In this document: one piece after another, positions 22,661 through 33,227 of the stretch
How positions within the stretch are numbered: the stretch's first letter is position 1
Layout: each line of letters begins with the position of its first letter
Assembly (NCBI RefSeq): GCF_029867415.1
Contig: NC_081185.1
Location: 118,275,987 to 118,339,986, forward strand
Length of the DNA stretch: 64,000 nt
Direction: 5' to 3'
From: Vicia villosa
Taxonomy: Eukaryota > Streptophyta > Magnoliopsida > Fabales > Fabaceae
Translations under genes and position numbers: made by a program
Notes under the pieces: model-generated
Seen by the model: only the letters and a program-made list of their open reading frames with translations
Databases searched by the model: none
Told to the model about the DNA's origin: nothing

Positions 22661-23124
22661 AAGAAAGACTTTGTTGGACAAGAGAGAAAAAGAAAGAGAA
22701 AGAGAGCCAAGACTTATTGAAAAAATGCAACGAAATGAAGGAATAAATAGAGGGAAAAAGAAGAGGGAAACGTTCGAGGAATATAAAAAAGAAAAGAAGG
22801 ACAATAAAAGAAATGATGAATGGCATTTAATGTTATTTGACGTGAGGAGAGATAATAATGACAAAAGACGAGATTTGCACAGTTACCTAAGTAGACGTCC
22901 CCTCAACTGCACGCACGCTTGTCCAGGAATAGTGAACACGTGTTTACCATCTGGATAGCCAGTTACAGCTGTTTTGCTTTTAAAGAGATTCTGAATCAAC
23001 TTAGACAATGAAACGTTAGTAATAACTGAATCACAATTTCTAATTGATTTCAATCAGAACTTCTTATAAAAGAAAATCCAATTTCATTTCAGAAGATACT
23101 CACACACAAGATCTTCTCATCTTC
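22661..23124 (-). other. Spacer between Sirevirus pol and the env-position ORF
   Basis: It matches the spacer at 52070-52430 of the plus-strand copy. Both contain, in the same order, GTGAACACGTGT, a GCGTGCAGTTGA block and TAGGTAACTGTG. This is probably the leader of a downstream ORF transcript. The lysine-rich plus-strand frame here is a purine-run artefact. Confidence 0.7.
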
Positions 23125-26100
23125 TCATTCTGGGCATAAATCCATACTGATATTCTTCAGAATGAACTTAAACCTATCTTCAGCAAGGGGTTTTGTAAAG
23201 ATATCAGCCCATTGATGGTCTGTATCCACAAAGTTTAAAGATATAACACCCTTCTGAACATAGTCCCTTATGAAATGATGTTTAATCTCAATATGTTTAG
23301 CTTTTGAATGTAAAATAGGATTCTTAGATAAACATATAGCAGAAGTATTATCACAGAAAATAGGAATGTTACTCTCATATATCTGATAATCTTCCAGCTG
23401 ACTTCTCATCCAGAGCATTTGTGTGCTACAACCAGCAGCAGCAACATATTCTGCTTCTGTTGTTGAGAGGGCAATAGTAGCTTGCTTCTTGCTGTACCAT
23501 GAGATTAGATGACTTCCAAGAAATTGACAACTTCCAGAAGTGCTCTTTCTTTCTATTCTATCTCCAGCATAGTCAGCATCACAGAATCCTACTAAGTTGT
23601 AATCTTTAGATCTTCTGTAAACTAAACCAACATTAGTAGTACCTTTCAGATACCTTAGAATTCTCTTAACCGCTGTTAAATGAGATTCTCTTGGATCTGA
23701 TTGGAATCGAGCACACAAACAAACACTAAAGAGATTGTCAGGTCTAGAAGCAGTTAGATATAGAAGAGATCCAATCATACCTCTGTACAACTTCTGATCT
23801 ACCTTCTTACTTACCTAATCCTTACCCAGTACACATGTTAGATGCATAGGAGTTTTGGCTTCTTTGCTTTCAGAAAGATTAAACTTCTTCAGAAGTTCTT
23901 TCACATACTTCGTTTGATGAACATAGGTTCCATCGGAAGTTTGGTTGATTTGAATCCCAAGGAAGTACTTGAGTTCTCCTATCATGCTCATTTCAAATTC
24001 AGCCTGCATAGACTCAGCAAACTCCTTTCCAAGTGTAGCATTAGATGTTCCAAAGATAATATCATCAACATATATTTGACAAATTAAAATATCCTTTTTA
24101 AATGTTTTACAAAAGAGAGTAGTGTCCACTTTTCCTCTAGTGAAACCATTTTCCAGAAGGAAAGAACTCAAACGTTCATACCAAGCTCTGGGAGCTTGTT
24201 TCAATCCGTATAATGATTTCTTTAATTTAAAAACATGATTTGGAGACATGGAGTCTTCAAAACCAGGAGGTTGGTGAACATAAAATTCTTCATCTATATA
24301 ACCATTTAAGAAGGCACTCTTGACATCCATCTGATAAAGAGTGATGTTGTGTTGAGTAGCAAAAGAAATTAATAGACGAATAGATTCTAACCTGGCCACT
24401 GGTGCAAAGGTTTCTGTATAATCAATCCCTTCTTGCTGACTATAACCCTGAGCAACTAGTCTGGCTTTGTTTCTTACCACTTCACCTTTCTCACTTAGCT
24501 TGTTTCTGAAAACCCACTTAGTACCGATGATGTTAACTCCTTTTGGTCTAGGAACCAAGTCCTATACATCATTCCTTGTAAACTGATTTAGTTCTTCTTG
24601 CATTGCAATTCTCCAGTCTGGATCTTCTAGAGCTTGATCAACAGAAGTTGGCTCGATCAAAGAAACAAGACCTAATTGACATTCTGCATTGTTCTTAAGG
24701 AATGCCCTTGTTCTGATGGGATCATCTTTCTTCCCAAGGATCACATCTTCTAAATGAGCTGATGCAAGTCTAAGGGATCTTCTGACTGTTGTCTCTTCAG
24801 AAATCCTGAGATTCTCTAAAGATGCAGCAACTTGATCTTCTGATCCATTGCTTCTGAGACTTTCAGCTTCTGGAGCTTTGCTTCTTGGTTCTACAGCTTC
24901 TGATATATCAATATCAAAATCTGCAAAATTCTCAAACTGCTTTGGTTTTTCAAGACCAAGCTTATAATCAAACCTGATATTGATTGATTCTTCTACAACC
25001 AATGTTTCAGTATTGTATACTCTCTAGCCTTTAGAGCGTTCAGAATATCCAAGAAGAAAACATTTTTGTGCCTTAGAATCAAACTTACCAAGATGATCTT
25101 TAGTATTCAGAATAAAACACACACATCCAAAAGGATGAAAATATGAAATGTTGGGCTTTCTGTTCTTCCACAATTCATAAGGAGTCTTATTTAGAATAGG
25201 TCTTATAGAGATTCTATTCTGAATATAACACGCAGTGTTTATTGCTTCTGCCCAGAAGTGCTTAGCCATATTGGTCTCATTGATCATGGTTCTGGCCATT
25301 TCCTGCAGAGTCCTATTCTTTCGCTCTACAACTCCATTTTGCCGTGGAGTTCTAGGGCAAGAGAAATCATGGGCAATACCATTTTCTTTGAAGAATTCCT
25401 CAAAGAATCTGTTCTCAAATTCGCCACCATGATCACTTCTGACCTTTATGATTTTGCACTCCTTCTCAGATTGGATCTGAGTGCAGAATTCAAAGAACAC
25501 TGAATGAGACTCATCCTTGTGTTTTAAGAACTTTACCCATGTCCAGCGGCTATAATCATCTACGATGACTAATCCATATTTCTCCCCTCTGATAGATGCT
25601 GTTTTGACTGGTCCAAACAGATCAATATGCAGAAGTTCTAACGGCCTTGAGGAAGAGACAACATTCTTAGATTTGAATGCAGGTTTGGAGAACTTGCCCT
25701 TCTGACATGCTTCACAAAGAGCATCTGATTTATATTTCAGATTTGGGAGACCTCTGACCAGATTTAGTTTGTTAATCTGAGAAATCTTTCTCAAACTAGC
25801 ATGTCCTAATCTTCTGTGCCAGACCCATTGCTCTTCAGAAACAGACATAAGGCAAGTCACCTTCTGCTTCTCAAGATCAGAAAGATCAATCTTATAAATG
25901 TTGTTCTTTCTCTTGCCTGTAAATAGGATTGAGCCATCCTTCTGACTTACAGCCTTGCAAGACTTTTGATTGAAGATTATATCATAACCATTGTCACTTA
26001 ATTGACTTATGGACAATAAGTTATGCGTTAATCCTTCTACAAGAAGTACATTAGTTATGGAAGGAGAGTTACCAAAACTTATGGTTTCAGAGCCAATAAT

Positions 26101-26259
26101 CTTGCCCTTCTGATCTCCTCCAAACTTGACTTCTCCACCAGACTTAAGCACCAGGTCTTGGAACATAGACCTTCTTCCCGTCATATGTCGCGAGCACCCA
26201 GAGTCCAGGTACCATGACATTTTGTGCTTTGTCTTCTTTGCAGCTAAGGATATCTGCAA
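23125..26259 (-). pseudogene. pol: Sirevirus pol (protease, integrase, RT, RNase H) with three amber stops
   Basis: One frame runs from about 26259 to the stop at 23125. It has a protease (SWYLDSGCSRHMTG), a pre-integrase motif (WVWHRRLGHASLRKI), an integrase core (HIDLFGPVK, VRSDHGGEFENRFF, PRQNGVVERKNRTL, giving the DDE residues), RT (KARLVAQGYSQQEGIDYTET, MDVKSAFLNGYIDEE, QIYVDDIIFGTSN) and RNase H (GFCDADYAGDRIERKSTSG, ALSTTEAEYVAAAG). The only breaks I see are TAG codons near 25023 (Tyr TAC in the plus-strand copy), near 24559 (in a Trp position) and near 23812. The polyprotein copies RNA into DNA and inserts it. Pol is in the +1 frame relative to gag and overlaps it by about 115 bases. 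Confidence 0.92.
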
Positions 26260-28069
26260 CAGAAATTATCTTTTCCTTAGGTACCCACAATTTCTTGGGT
26301 CCTTTCTTGTTAGTTTTCCTCAAGTTCTGATTGAACTTGGGTTTAGCATAATAGTTAACAGGAGGAACAACATGATATTCTTTAGTTTTAACAGCATGAT
26401 ATTTCTTAGGTTGTGTCACGTGCTTCTTGGTGTGTACAGTGTTAAAACTCTGTGCATGTGAGGTGAGCCTAATATCATGTGCATGGCCATATTTGAACTG
26501 ATCATACAATGGCTTGTATGTGATTTTCAGATCATCAACAGGTTCAAATTTATGTGAGGTATCTCCCTCATAGCCAAAACCAAACCTTCTGTTTCCAGAT
26601 ACACCATATATCATAGAAGCAAGATGACTTCTGCCAATACTTCTAGATATGAACTTTATGAAGCTCGAGTCATATTCTTTCAGAATATGATTGAGACTAG
26701 GAATGGATTTTTCTGATTCAGAAGGAGATCCACTATCTTTGGATAATTTTAAAACTTTTTCCTTCAGTTCAGAATTTTCCACTTCCAGCTTCTTAGTTTC
26801 AAATTCAAATTGCTTTTTCAGCTTTTTGTATTTGATACTAAGGTGAGCCTTGAGTTCCAGAAGTTCAGTCAGGCTCGAAACTAATTCATCTCTAGATAGT
26901 TCAGAAAATACCTCTTCAGAATCTGATTCTGATGTAGATTCTGATCCATCATCCACTGTGGCCATCAGTGCAAAGTTGGCTTGCTCTCCTTCAGAGTCTG
27001 ATTCTGATTCTGATTGAGAATCATCCCATGTTGCCATAAGACCTTTCTTCTTATGAAACTTCTTCTTGGGATTCTCCTTCTGAAGTTTTGGACATTCATT
27101 CTTGAAGTGTCCAGGCTCATTGCACTCATAGCATACAACTTTCTTCTTGTCAGATCTTCTGCCACCAGAAGATTCTCCTCGTTCAAATTTCTTTGAACTT
27201 CTGAAGCTTTTGAACTTCCTTTGTTTGCTCTTCCAGAGTTGGTTTACCTTTCTGGAGATCATGGACAGTTCATCTTCTTCTTCTGATTCTGATTCTTCAG
27301 AATCTACTTCTTCAGCCTGAAAAGCGTTAGTGCATTTTTTAATATTAGATTTTAATGCAATAGACTTACCTTTCTTCTGAGGCTCATTTGCATCCAGCTC
27401 TATCTCATGGCTTCTCAAGGCACTGATTAGCTCTTCCAAAGAAACCTCATTCAGATTCTTTGCAATCTTGAATGCAGTCACCATTTGACCCCATCTTCTG
27501 GGTAAGCTTCTGATGATCTTCTTTACATGATCAGCCTTGGTGTAGCCTTTATCCAGAACTCTCAATCCAGCAATTAGCGTTTGAAATCTTGAGAACATTT
27601 TCTCAATATCTTCATCATCCTCCATCTTGAAGGCTTCATATTTCTGGATTAGAGCAAGAGCTTTAGTCTCCTTGACTTGAGCATTTCCCTCATGGGTCAT
27701 TTTCAATGACTCATATATATCATAGGCAGTTTCCCTGTTAGATATCTTCTCATACTCAGCATGAGAGATAGCATTCAGCAAAACGGTCCTACATTTATGA
27801 TGATTCTTGAAAAGCTTCTTTTGATCATCATTCATTTCTTGTCTTGTAAGCCTTACGCCTGTAGCTTTTACTAGATGTTTGTAACCATCCATCAGAAGAT
27901 CCCATAGTTCACCATCTAGACCAAGGAAATAACTTTCCAGTTTATCTTTCCAGTATTCAAAGTTTTCACCGTCAAATACTGGTGGTCTAGTATAACCATT
28001 GTTACCATTGTATTGCTCAGCAGAGCCAGATGTAGATGCAGATGTGTTTGTTGGAATTTCACCAGCCAT
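26144..28069 (-). CDS. gag: Sirevirus Gag, intact 641-residue ORF
   Basis: The ATG at 28069 sits 73 bases after the primer site. Residues about 20-250 form the copia Gag capsid region (FDGENFEYWKDKLESYFLGL, WGQMVTAFKIAKNLNEVSLE). An acidic SESEEEDE tract follows, then the CCHC nucleic-acid-binding knuckle CYECNEPGHFKNEC at about residues 312-325, a second acidic Ser-rich region, and a coiled-coil stretch at about 397-440 (KKQFEFETKKLEVENSELKE). The C-terminus contains GPKKLWVPKEKI. Gag forms the particle that packages element RNA. The ORF ends at 26144, overlapping pol. The frame is fully open, so Gag could still be made and might act in trans. Confidence 0.93.
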   Translation of the reverse strand: MAGEIPTNTSASTSGSAEQYNGNNGYTRPPVFDGENFEYWKDKLESYFLGLDGELWDLLMDGYKHLVKATGVRLTRQEMNDDQKKLFKNHHKCRTVLLNAISHAEYEKISNRETAYDIYESLKMTHEGNAQVKETKALALIQKYEAFKMEDDEDIEKMFSRFQTLIAGLRVLDKGYTKADHVKKIIRSLPRRWGQMVTAFKIAKNLNEVSLEELISALRSHEIELDANEPQKKGKSIALKSNIKKCTNAFQAEEVDSEESESEEEDELSMISRKVNQLWKSKQRKFKSFRSSKKFERGESSGGRRSDKKKVVCYECNEPGHFKNECPKLQKENPKKKFHKKKGLMATWDDSQSESESDSEGEQANFALMATVDDGSESTSESDSEEVFSELSRDELVSSLTELLELKAHLSIKYKKLKKQFEFETKKLEVENSELKEKVLKLSKDSGSPSESEKSIPSLNHILKEYDSSFIKFISRSIGRSHLASMIYGVSGNRRFGFGYEGDTSHKFEPVDDLKITYKPLYDQFKYGHAHDIRLTSHAQSFNTVHTKKHVTQPKKYHAVKTKEYHVVPPVNYYAKPKFNQNLRKTNKKGPKKLWVPKEKIISVADILSCKEDKAQNVMVPGLWVLATYDGKKVYVPRPGA

Positions 28070-28141
28070 CTTTTACAGAAGCGTTTTTCTCTTCCTGAAT
28101 CTTTTCTAAACACGGTTAAGTGCTTGCACCTTAGAACCAGC

Positions 28142-28154
28142 GCTCTGATGCCAA
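28142..28154 (-). other. Primer-binding site, initiator Met-tRNA type
   Basis: The minus strand reads TTGGCATCAGAGC one base from the LTR end. It pairs with the 3' end of initiator tRNA-Met, the usual copia primer. Confidence 0.9.
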
Positions 28155-28155
28155 T

Positions 28156-29303
28156 TGAAGGATAGAAAAACACTTATAAAGGGGGGGTTTGAATAAGTGT
28201 AGCTTTAAAACTTGTAAGATAAAAACTATTTGCACAATGATTTTTATCCTGGTTTGTTGTTAACTAAACTACTCCAGTCCACCCCCTTGGAGTGATTTAC
28301 CTCACCTGAGGATTTAATCCACTAATCACACTTGATTACAATGGTTTTCCACTTAGCCAACTGCTATGTCTTCTAGAGTATCCTGATCACAACCTGATCA
28401 CTCTAGGAACAATCTGCTTAGACAACTTCTAAGACTTGCTAGAGTATACTGATCAACAACCTGATCACTCTAGAACTTACAACTTAATGTAAACAAATAC
28501 TAAGAGTATTACAATGCTTCTGAAAAGCTATAATCACAACTGTGATATTTCTCTTAAAGTTTAAGCTTAAATCTCACTAAGATATTACAACAGCAATGTA
28601 GTGAGCTTGATGATGAAGTTTGAGAGCTTTTGATTTGAACAGCGTTTCTGCAAGTTAGTTCAGAGTTTGTAATTCGTTCGTTAACCTTTGCTTCTCATCA
28701 GAACTTCATATTTATAGGCGTTTGAGAAGATGACCGTTGGGAGCATTTAATGCTTTGCGTAATCCGTACGGCATTGCATTTAATGTTTCACTCTTTGGTC
28801 AACTACCTCGAACCTTGTTTCCGTTGTGTCTACTGACGTTGCCTTTAATAGCTTCTAACGTTCCTTTTGTCAGTCACCGTAGCCTGCCAGTCTAGTACTT
28901 GCTTCTGATCTGATGTTTGTGTAAACAACGTTTGAATATCATCAGAGTCAAACAGTTTGGTGCAGAGCATCTTCTTGTCTTCTGACCTTGAAGTGCTTCT
29001 GAGCGTGATACCATGAGAACTTCAGTGCTTCTGCTTCTGATCTCAAGTTCTTCTGATGCTTCCATAGACCCATGTTCTGATTCTGCTTGACCATCTTCTG
29101 ATGTCTTGCCAGACCATGTTCTGATGTTGCATGCTGAACCTTCTGAGTCAGTTGCTTCTTGCGCTGATTTTGTGCATACTCTTTGTATAATTCCTGAAAT
29201 GGAAATTGCATAGTATTAGAGTACCACATTATCTCATACAAAATTCATATCCTTGTTATCATCAAAACTAAGAATATTGATCAGAACAAATCTTGTTCTA
29301 ACA
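28156..29303 (-). repeat. Sirevirus A 5' LTR
   Basis: It is 1148 bases, the same length as 13678-14825, with about 20 base differences by eye. TATA box CCTATAAATATGAAG lies near 28712 (minus strand). It is bounded outside by AATTG at 29304. Confidence 0.93.
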
Positions 29304-29308
29304 AATTG
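29304..29308 (+). repeat. Target-site duplication AATTG, right copy
   Basis: Identical to 13673-13677. It marks the outer limit of the Sirevirus insertion. Confidence 0.95.
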
Positions 29309-29939
29309 GTTACCCCACAAGGTGCTGGGACGATCGACACATTACATGATCTAAATTGGTTACCCCACAAGGTGCCGAGACGATCAACAATCCAAGATCT
29401 AAATTCATCAATACAAACGGTGGAGACGATCATTACAAGGTCTAAATTTGTTACCCCACAAGGTGCTGAGACGATTGACATTACAATATCTAAATTGGTT
29501 ACCCCACAAGGTGCCGAGACGATAAAAAATCCAAGATCTAAATTCATAAATACAAACGGTAGAGACGATCATTCCAAGATCTAAATCAGTGGCTATACAC
29601 GGCATTGAGACGATCAACTTATCCGAGATCTAAATTAGTTACTTTACACGGTACTGAGACGATCGACGATCCACGATCTAAATCTATCATCACAACGGTA
29701 GAGACGATCATCTTCTCAAGATCTAAATCAGTTACTATACACAGTACTGAGACGATCGACATTCAAACCAATCTAACAAGTTAGGTGGCATCTTTAAGCC
29801 CACCTCCGGAAAAAGTCCCTGCATTAGCAAGGGCAAATTTCTTGGTATTCTAGTGTTCAATCCTCTTCCACCTTCAGATTTCGACTAGCACACATGCCAA
29901 TCTACATCCTCAGGTTTAAGAAGATTGAACAGGGGCAGC
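29309..29939 (+). mobile_element. Split Ogre resumes: minisatellite and 3' end of internal region
   Basis: The tandem array interrupted at 13672 continues to about 29770: units with TTACCCCACAAGGTGCTGAG, ACGATCGACATTACA and ATCTAAATT, period near 47-50. After it come the conserved CAATCCTCTTCCACCTTCAG and the polypurine tract AACAGGGGCAGC at 29928-29939. The last 100 bases closely match 38975-39082. Confidence 0.85.
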
Positions 29940-29998
29940 TGTCATACCCCAAAATATTCCCTCATATATTTTCAAATGTCACTTTATTTTGAATAAAT

Positions 29999-30075
29999 GA
30001 CGTAGCACAGTTGGTAAGAATTTGATATTAAAAGGTACAAGAGCGAGAGGTCCCGGTCACGAATCTCACTTCTAA
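29999..30075 (+). other. tRNA-like A/B box module in an Ogre LTR (degenerate)
   Basis: GTAGCACAGTTGG resembles an internal A box (TRGCNNAGTGG type), and GGTCACGAATCTC about 45 bases later is a degraded B box. No cloverleaf was found. Confidence 0.3.
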
Positions 30076-30472
30076 CTTTTCTCCCTTTTATTTGTTTTCT
30101 AATTTTAATGGTAACTTTATTTCTATTTATTCAAAAATCATAGAAATTGTATTTTTTTTACTATTTTAATTTAATTTTCGCACTATTTAAATATGCATTT
30201 TTTAAAATAGTCAATTTTCACTTTTATGCATTTTTAGTCAAAAAATCATCAAAAATCATAAAATATTCAAAAAAATCCAAAAAAAGAAGTTTTTAATTTT
30301 ATTTGTTCTATTTTTAACATTTTTCACAACTTGGGTAACAAGTAAAGATCTTTTTAAGAAAATATTAGTTAATCATTTAAAAGCTCACAATCAAATTATT
30401 TTTTATTTGAGCTTTTAATGAATAGTTAATATTTGATTTTTTTTATTCTATATTTGTTGAACTTAATTATAC

Positions 30473-30480
30473 TATAAATA
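30473..30480 (+). promoter_or_regulatory. TATA box of the shared Ogre LTR
   Basis: ACTATAAATATCACTAATTT, about 530 bases into the LTR, followed by CT-rich leader sequence. Motif-based. Confidence 0.5.
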
Positions 30481-31046
30481 TCACTAATTTTTACACATTA
30501 GGCATTCAAAACAACTTTCTAACCCTTATTCTCACACTCTCTCTCTCTCTTCTCACAAACACAAAAATTATTTTCTCCTCCTTCTCTCTAAGATCAAACT
30601 TCACTTTCTCTCATGAATACCATAACAACTTCATAGCTTGTTGAAGAACATCAAGAACACTTTCAAAAAGAAACTCAAGAACTTACATCTTCCTCTCACC
30701 GTAGAACCGAGTGGTTCAACGCACATCTTTCCTCCACTAACCGCCATCGAAGCCCTCAGGTGGTGTTGTTTATTTTTTTTAATTTTGTTAGCTTTTTATT
30801 GGTTCAATTAATGGCCATGATTATTGTTCTGAAAGTGTTATTTTCTTTTGATTTGATTCTGTTTGTGTGAATGGAGAAGAGAGAATACATATGGGGAAGA
30901 ATATGAAATCACATTGAAAATAATCTACCAAAGACGTAGAAGAGGAAAACAAAAGAGAAGTGAAACTCAATCAGAACCACCGAATAAACCGGATCCACAT
31001 CACTCCTTCATGCCTTAACCGCTGGCGATCCATCCACTAACACCAA

Positions 31047-31115
31047 AAGCACGCTGGCACGGTTGGTGGCATACGAGCGCCAATCACCTTTCTGACTCGG
31101 GTTCGACCCCCAGGT
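31047..31115 (+). other. tRNA-like A/B box module in an Ogre LTR
   Basis: CTGGCACGGTTGGTGG resembles an A box, and GGGTTCGACCCC about 45 bases downstream fits the B-box consensus GGTTCGANNCC. Acceptor-stem pairing is not evident, so this is not called a tRNA gene. Confidence 0.35.
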
Positions 31116-33207
31116 TTACCCTTTCTTTTTGTCAATTTTTCCTTCTTTCTTCTTTCTCTACAATTTTCTTTATTTAACCACATAATTAAAATCAACCCAT
31201 AACTAATTAGGACTAGGATTAGGGTTTAGATTATTAATTATTTTTTCTTTCACCTTTTTGTTTAATTAATTTAATTTTAGTAATTAGGTTGTTTAATTCA
31301 TTTAATTTCCATAAAATCATAAAATCACAAAAAACATTTAGTTTTAATAGTTAATTTGATTTAATTGTCTTGACATTTATTTTAATTGACTATAATTAGG
31401 ATTAGATTAGATTTTTTAATTAAGACTAAATTTCAATTTAAAATTCAGTTAGATTAGATTTAATTTGATTTGATTTAATTAGATAATTTTTTCAATAATT
31501 GATTAGATTTAGGATACTCATAATTTAATTTAGGATTCAATTAACATTAACTTAAAATGTTTTTCTAAATATCAAATCTTCTTCCTCTTCTTCAAGTATT
31601 TTCTCGATTTCTCAATTCGTCCGCTACTTACTTTCTCGCGTAATTTTTTTTATAATTTATGTAACTGCTCCTGGTTTGTAATAGTAATTAGGATTTTTAT
31701 TTCCGTATTTTATTTCTTCATAGTTTTTCATATTATGTAACTACTAAGAGTTGTATTACTAATAATCAGGCTTTTTATTTTCCGCATATTTTATTAATTA
31801 TTATGTAACTGCCCCAATGCCTTGTAATAGTTGTAGGTTTATTTTCTGCATTTATTTTCTGTCTTTCTCGTTTTGGTTATGTAATCCCCCTCCCCGAAGC
31901 CTTGTAATAGTGTAGGATATTTATTTTTCCGCATCTTAATTTTTGTACAATATAACTACGTGGTTAGTAATCCTAGGGAGTGACAAGATTGTTAATTAAT
32001 TTAAATCACTAATTTTACAAGATAAAAATATCCGAACTGAATAACTTGATTGTGGCACCCACGCACCTTTAGGGTAACCCTTCTTATGCTGCCTGTTGCC
32101 TTTTAATTACGATTCTAAAATAGTCAAGTCCCTCGATTCCGAGGATACCTAAAGCAAATGCTGCCTTAATTCATTGAAATCATCATAAGATTTTGTCTCT
32201 CGATGTTGTCTCGGAAATAAAGATGATTGTCCCATTGCTAAGGTATCCTCGCCTGTTGCCTAAATGACTATTCTATCCTTTCCTAAAGACTACCTACCCT
32301 CTATGTGGTAGTGACAGTTTTATAGCGAACGATACTTCCTCGATGACCCTTTACATCCAATGAAAGGACTTCCTACCCTCTTATGGTATGGATAGCCTTT
32401 TCAAACCGAAAAGCTAAAAGAACAATTTTTCTAACTTAGGGTAGGTGCTCCTGATTGCTTACTCTTTTCAAATTCAAAACTCTTTTTCCCACTCATTTTC
32501 AAATACTTTCAAAGACAAGGCTACACTTATTTACAAGCTAAAGTCCTTAACAAAGATTTTATTATTCACACACTACACTTCAAACATTATGAAAATAAAA
32601 GTGAGCTAAGCAATTAAGAGCCCATGGATAACCGTGGATACAAAGGGTGCTTACACCTTCCCTTTGTATAACTTACCCCCCAAACTCAAAGTCTTTTAAA
32701 AAGATTTTTTTCTGTTCTTTTAGCCTTTCTATATATTGGATAAAATAAAAGTCGGCGGCGACTCTTGCTATCCGCAACATTTAAAAAAGTCAGTTCTCCC
32801 ACCGTATTACAATGGGAACAACCTTACGAACTAGGGTAGGTAGCTATTAAGTGCTTGCTCACAACAAATCAAATGCTTTTCACACACCTGTTTTCTAACA
32901 TTGTCTTTTCAGACATTTTCAAAACAAAACCGTTTTTCTAAACACACACGACACTTTTTAAACATTTCAAACAAACAAAATGAGCTAAGCAATTAAGAGC
33001 CCGTAGATAACTACGGATACAAAGGGTGCTTGCACCTTCCCTTTGTATAACCTACCCCCGAACTCAATCTATTTTCAAAGAAGGTCTTTCCTGTTCATTT
33101 ATACCTTTCCTAATTGGATAAAATAAAAGTCGGTGGCGAATCTTGCGCACCACAACATTTGTTTGCGAATTAAAAAAAAAAGTCAGTTCTCCCATCGAGT
33201 TACAGAA

Positions 33208-33227
33208 TTGGCGACTCTGTTGGGGGC
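33208..33227 (+). other. Ogre primer-binding site
   Basis: TTGGCGACTCTGTTGGGGGC lies three bases after the LTR end. It resembles the tRNA-Arg type site reported for Ogre elements. Confidence 0.85.

Larger units (their letters stand above)
13678..29303 (-). mobile_element. Sirevirus (SIRE/Maximus-type Ty1/copia), minus strand, with internal insertions
   Basis: Two LTRs of exactly 1148 bases (28156-29303 and 13678-14825), about 98% identical by eye, are bounded by AATTG duplications. On the minus strand the order is 5' LTR, Met-tRNA primer site, gag, pol, env-position remnant, repeated polypurine tracts and 3' LTR. The 15.6-kb length is inflated by an Ogre/Tat LTR piece and by the LTR and 3' end of a second Sirevirus. 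These two pieces are joined to this element without their own far ends, so a deletion has fused them. Sirevirus identity rests on the Gag CCHC, the pol order, repeated GGGGGAG tracts and the extra 3' ORF. Confidence 0.9.
29940..33204 (+). repeat. Ogre LTR shared by two internal regions
   Basis: It begins TGTCATACCCC after a polypurine tract and ends GAGTTACA before a primer site, so it is at once the 3' LTR of the split Ogre and the 5' LTR of the gag-bearing one. Length is 3265 bases. TATA box is at 30473-30480. From 32622 to its end it is almost identical to 42250-42829, while upstream the two LTRs are strongly diverged. The U5 tail motif occurs twice (32622-32830 and 32975-33204). CT repeats lie at 30538-30556. 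AT-rich 31180-31560 has no genes. Confidence 0.85.

Noticed and set aside
22671..22958. Lys/Arg/Glu-rich 95-codon plus-strand frame
   Set aside because: It is produced by a purine-rich run in the Sirevirus spacer and has no counterpart at 52057-52456.
31047..31115. True tRNA gene
   Set aside because: A and B boxes are present but no acceptor stem or anticodon arm pairing could be found. Kept only as a tRNA-like module.
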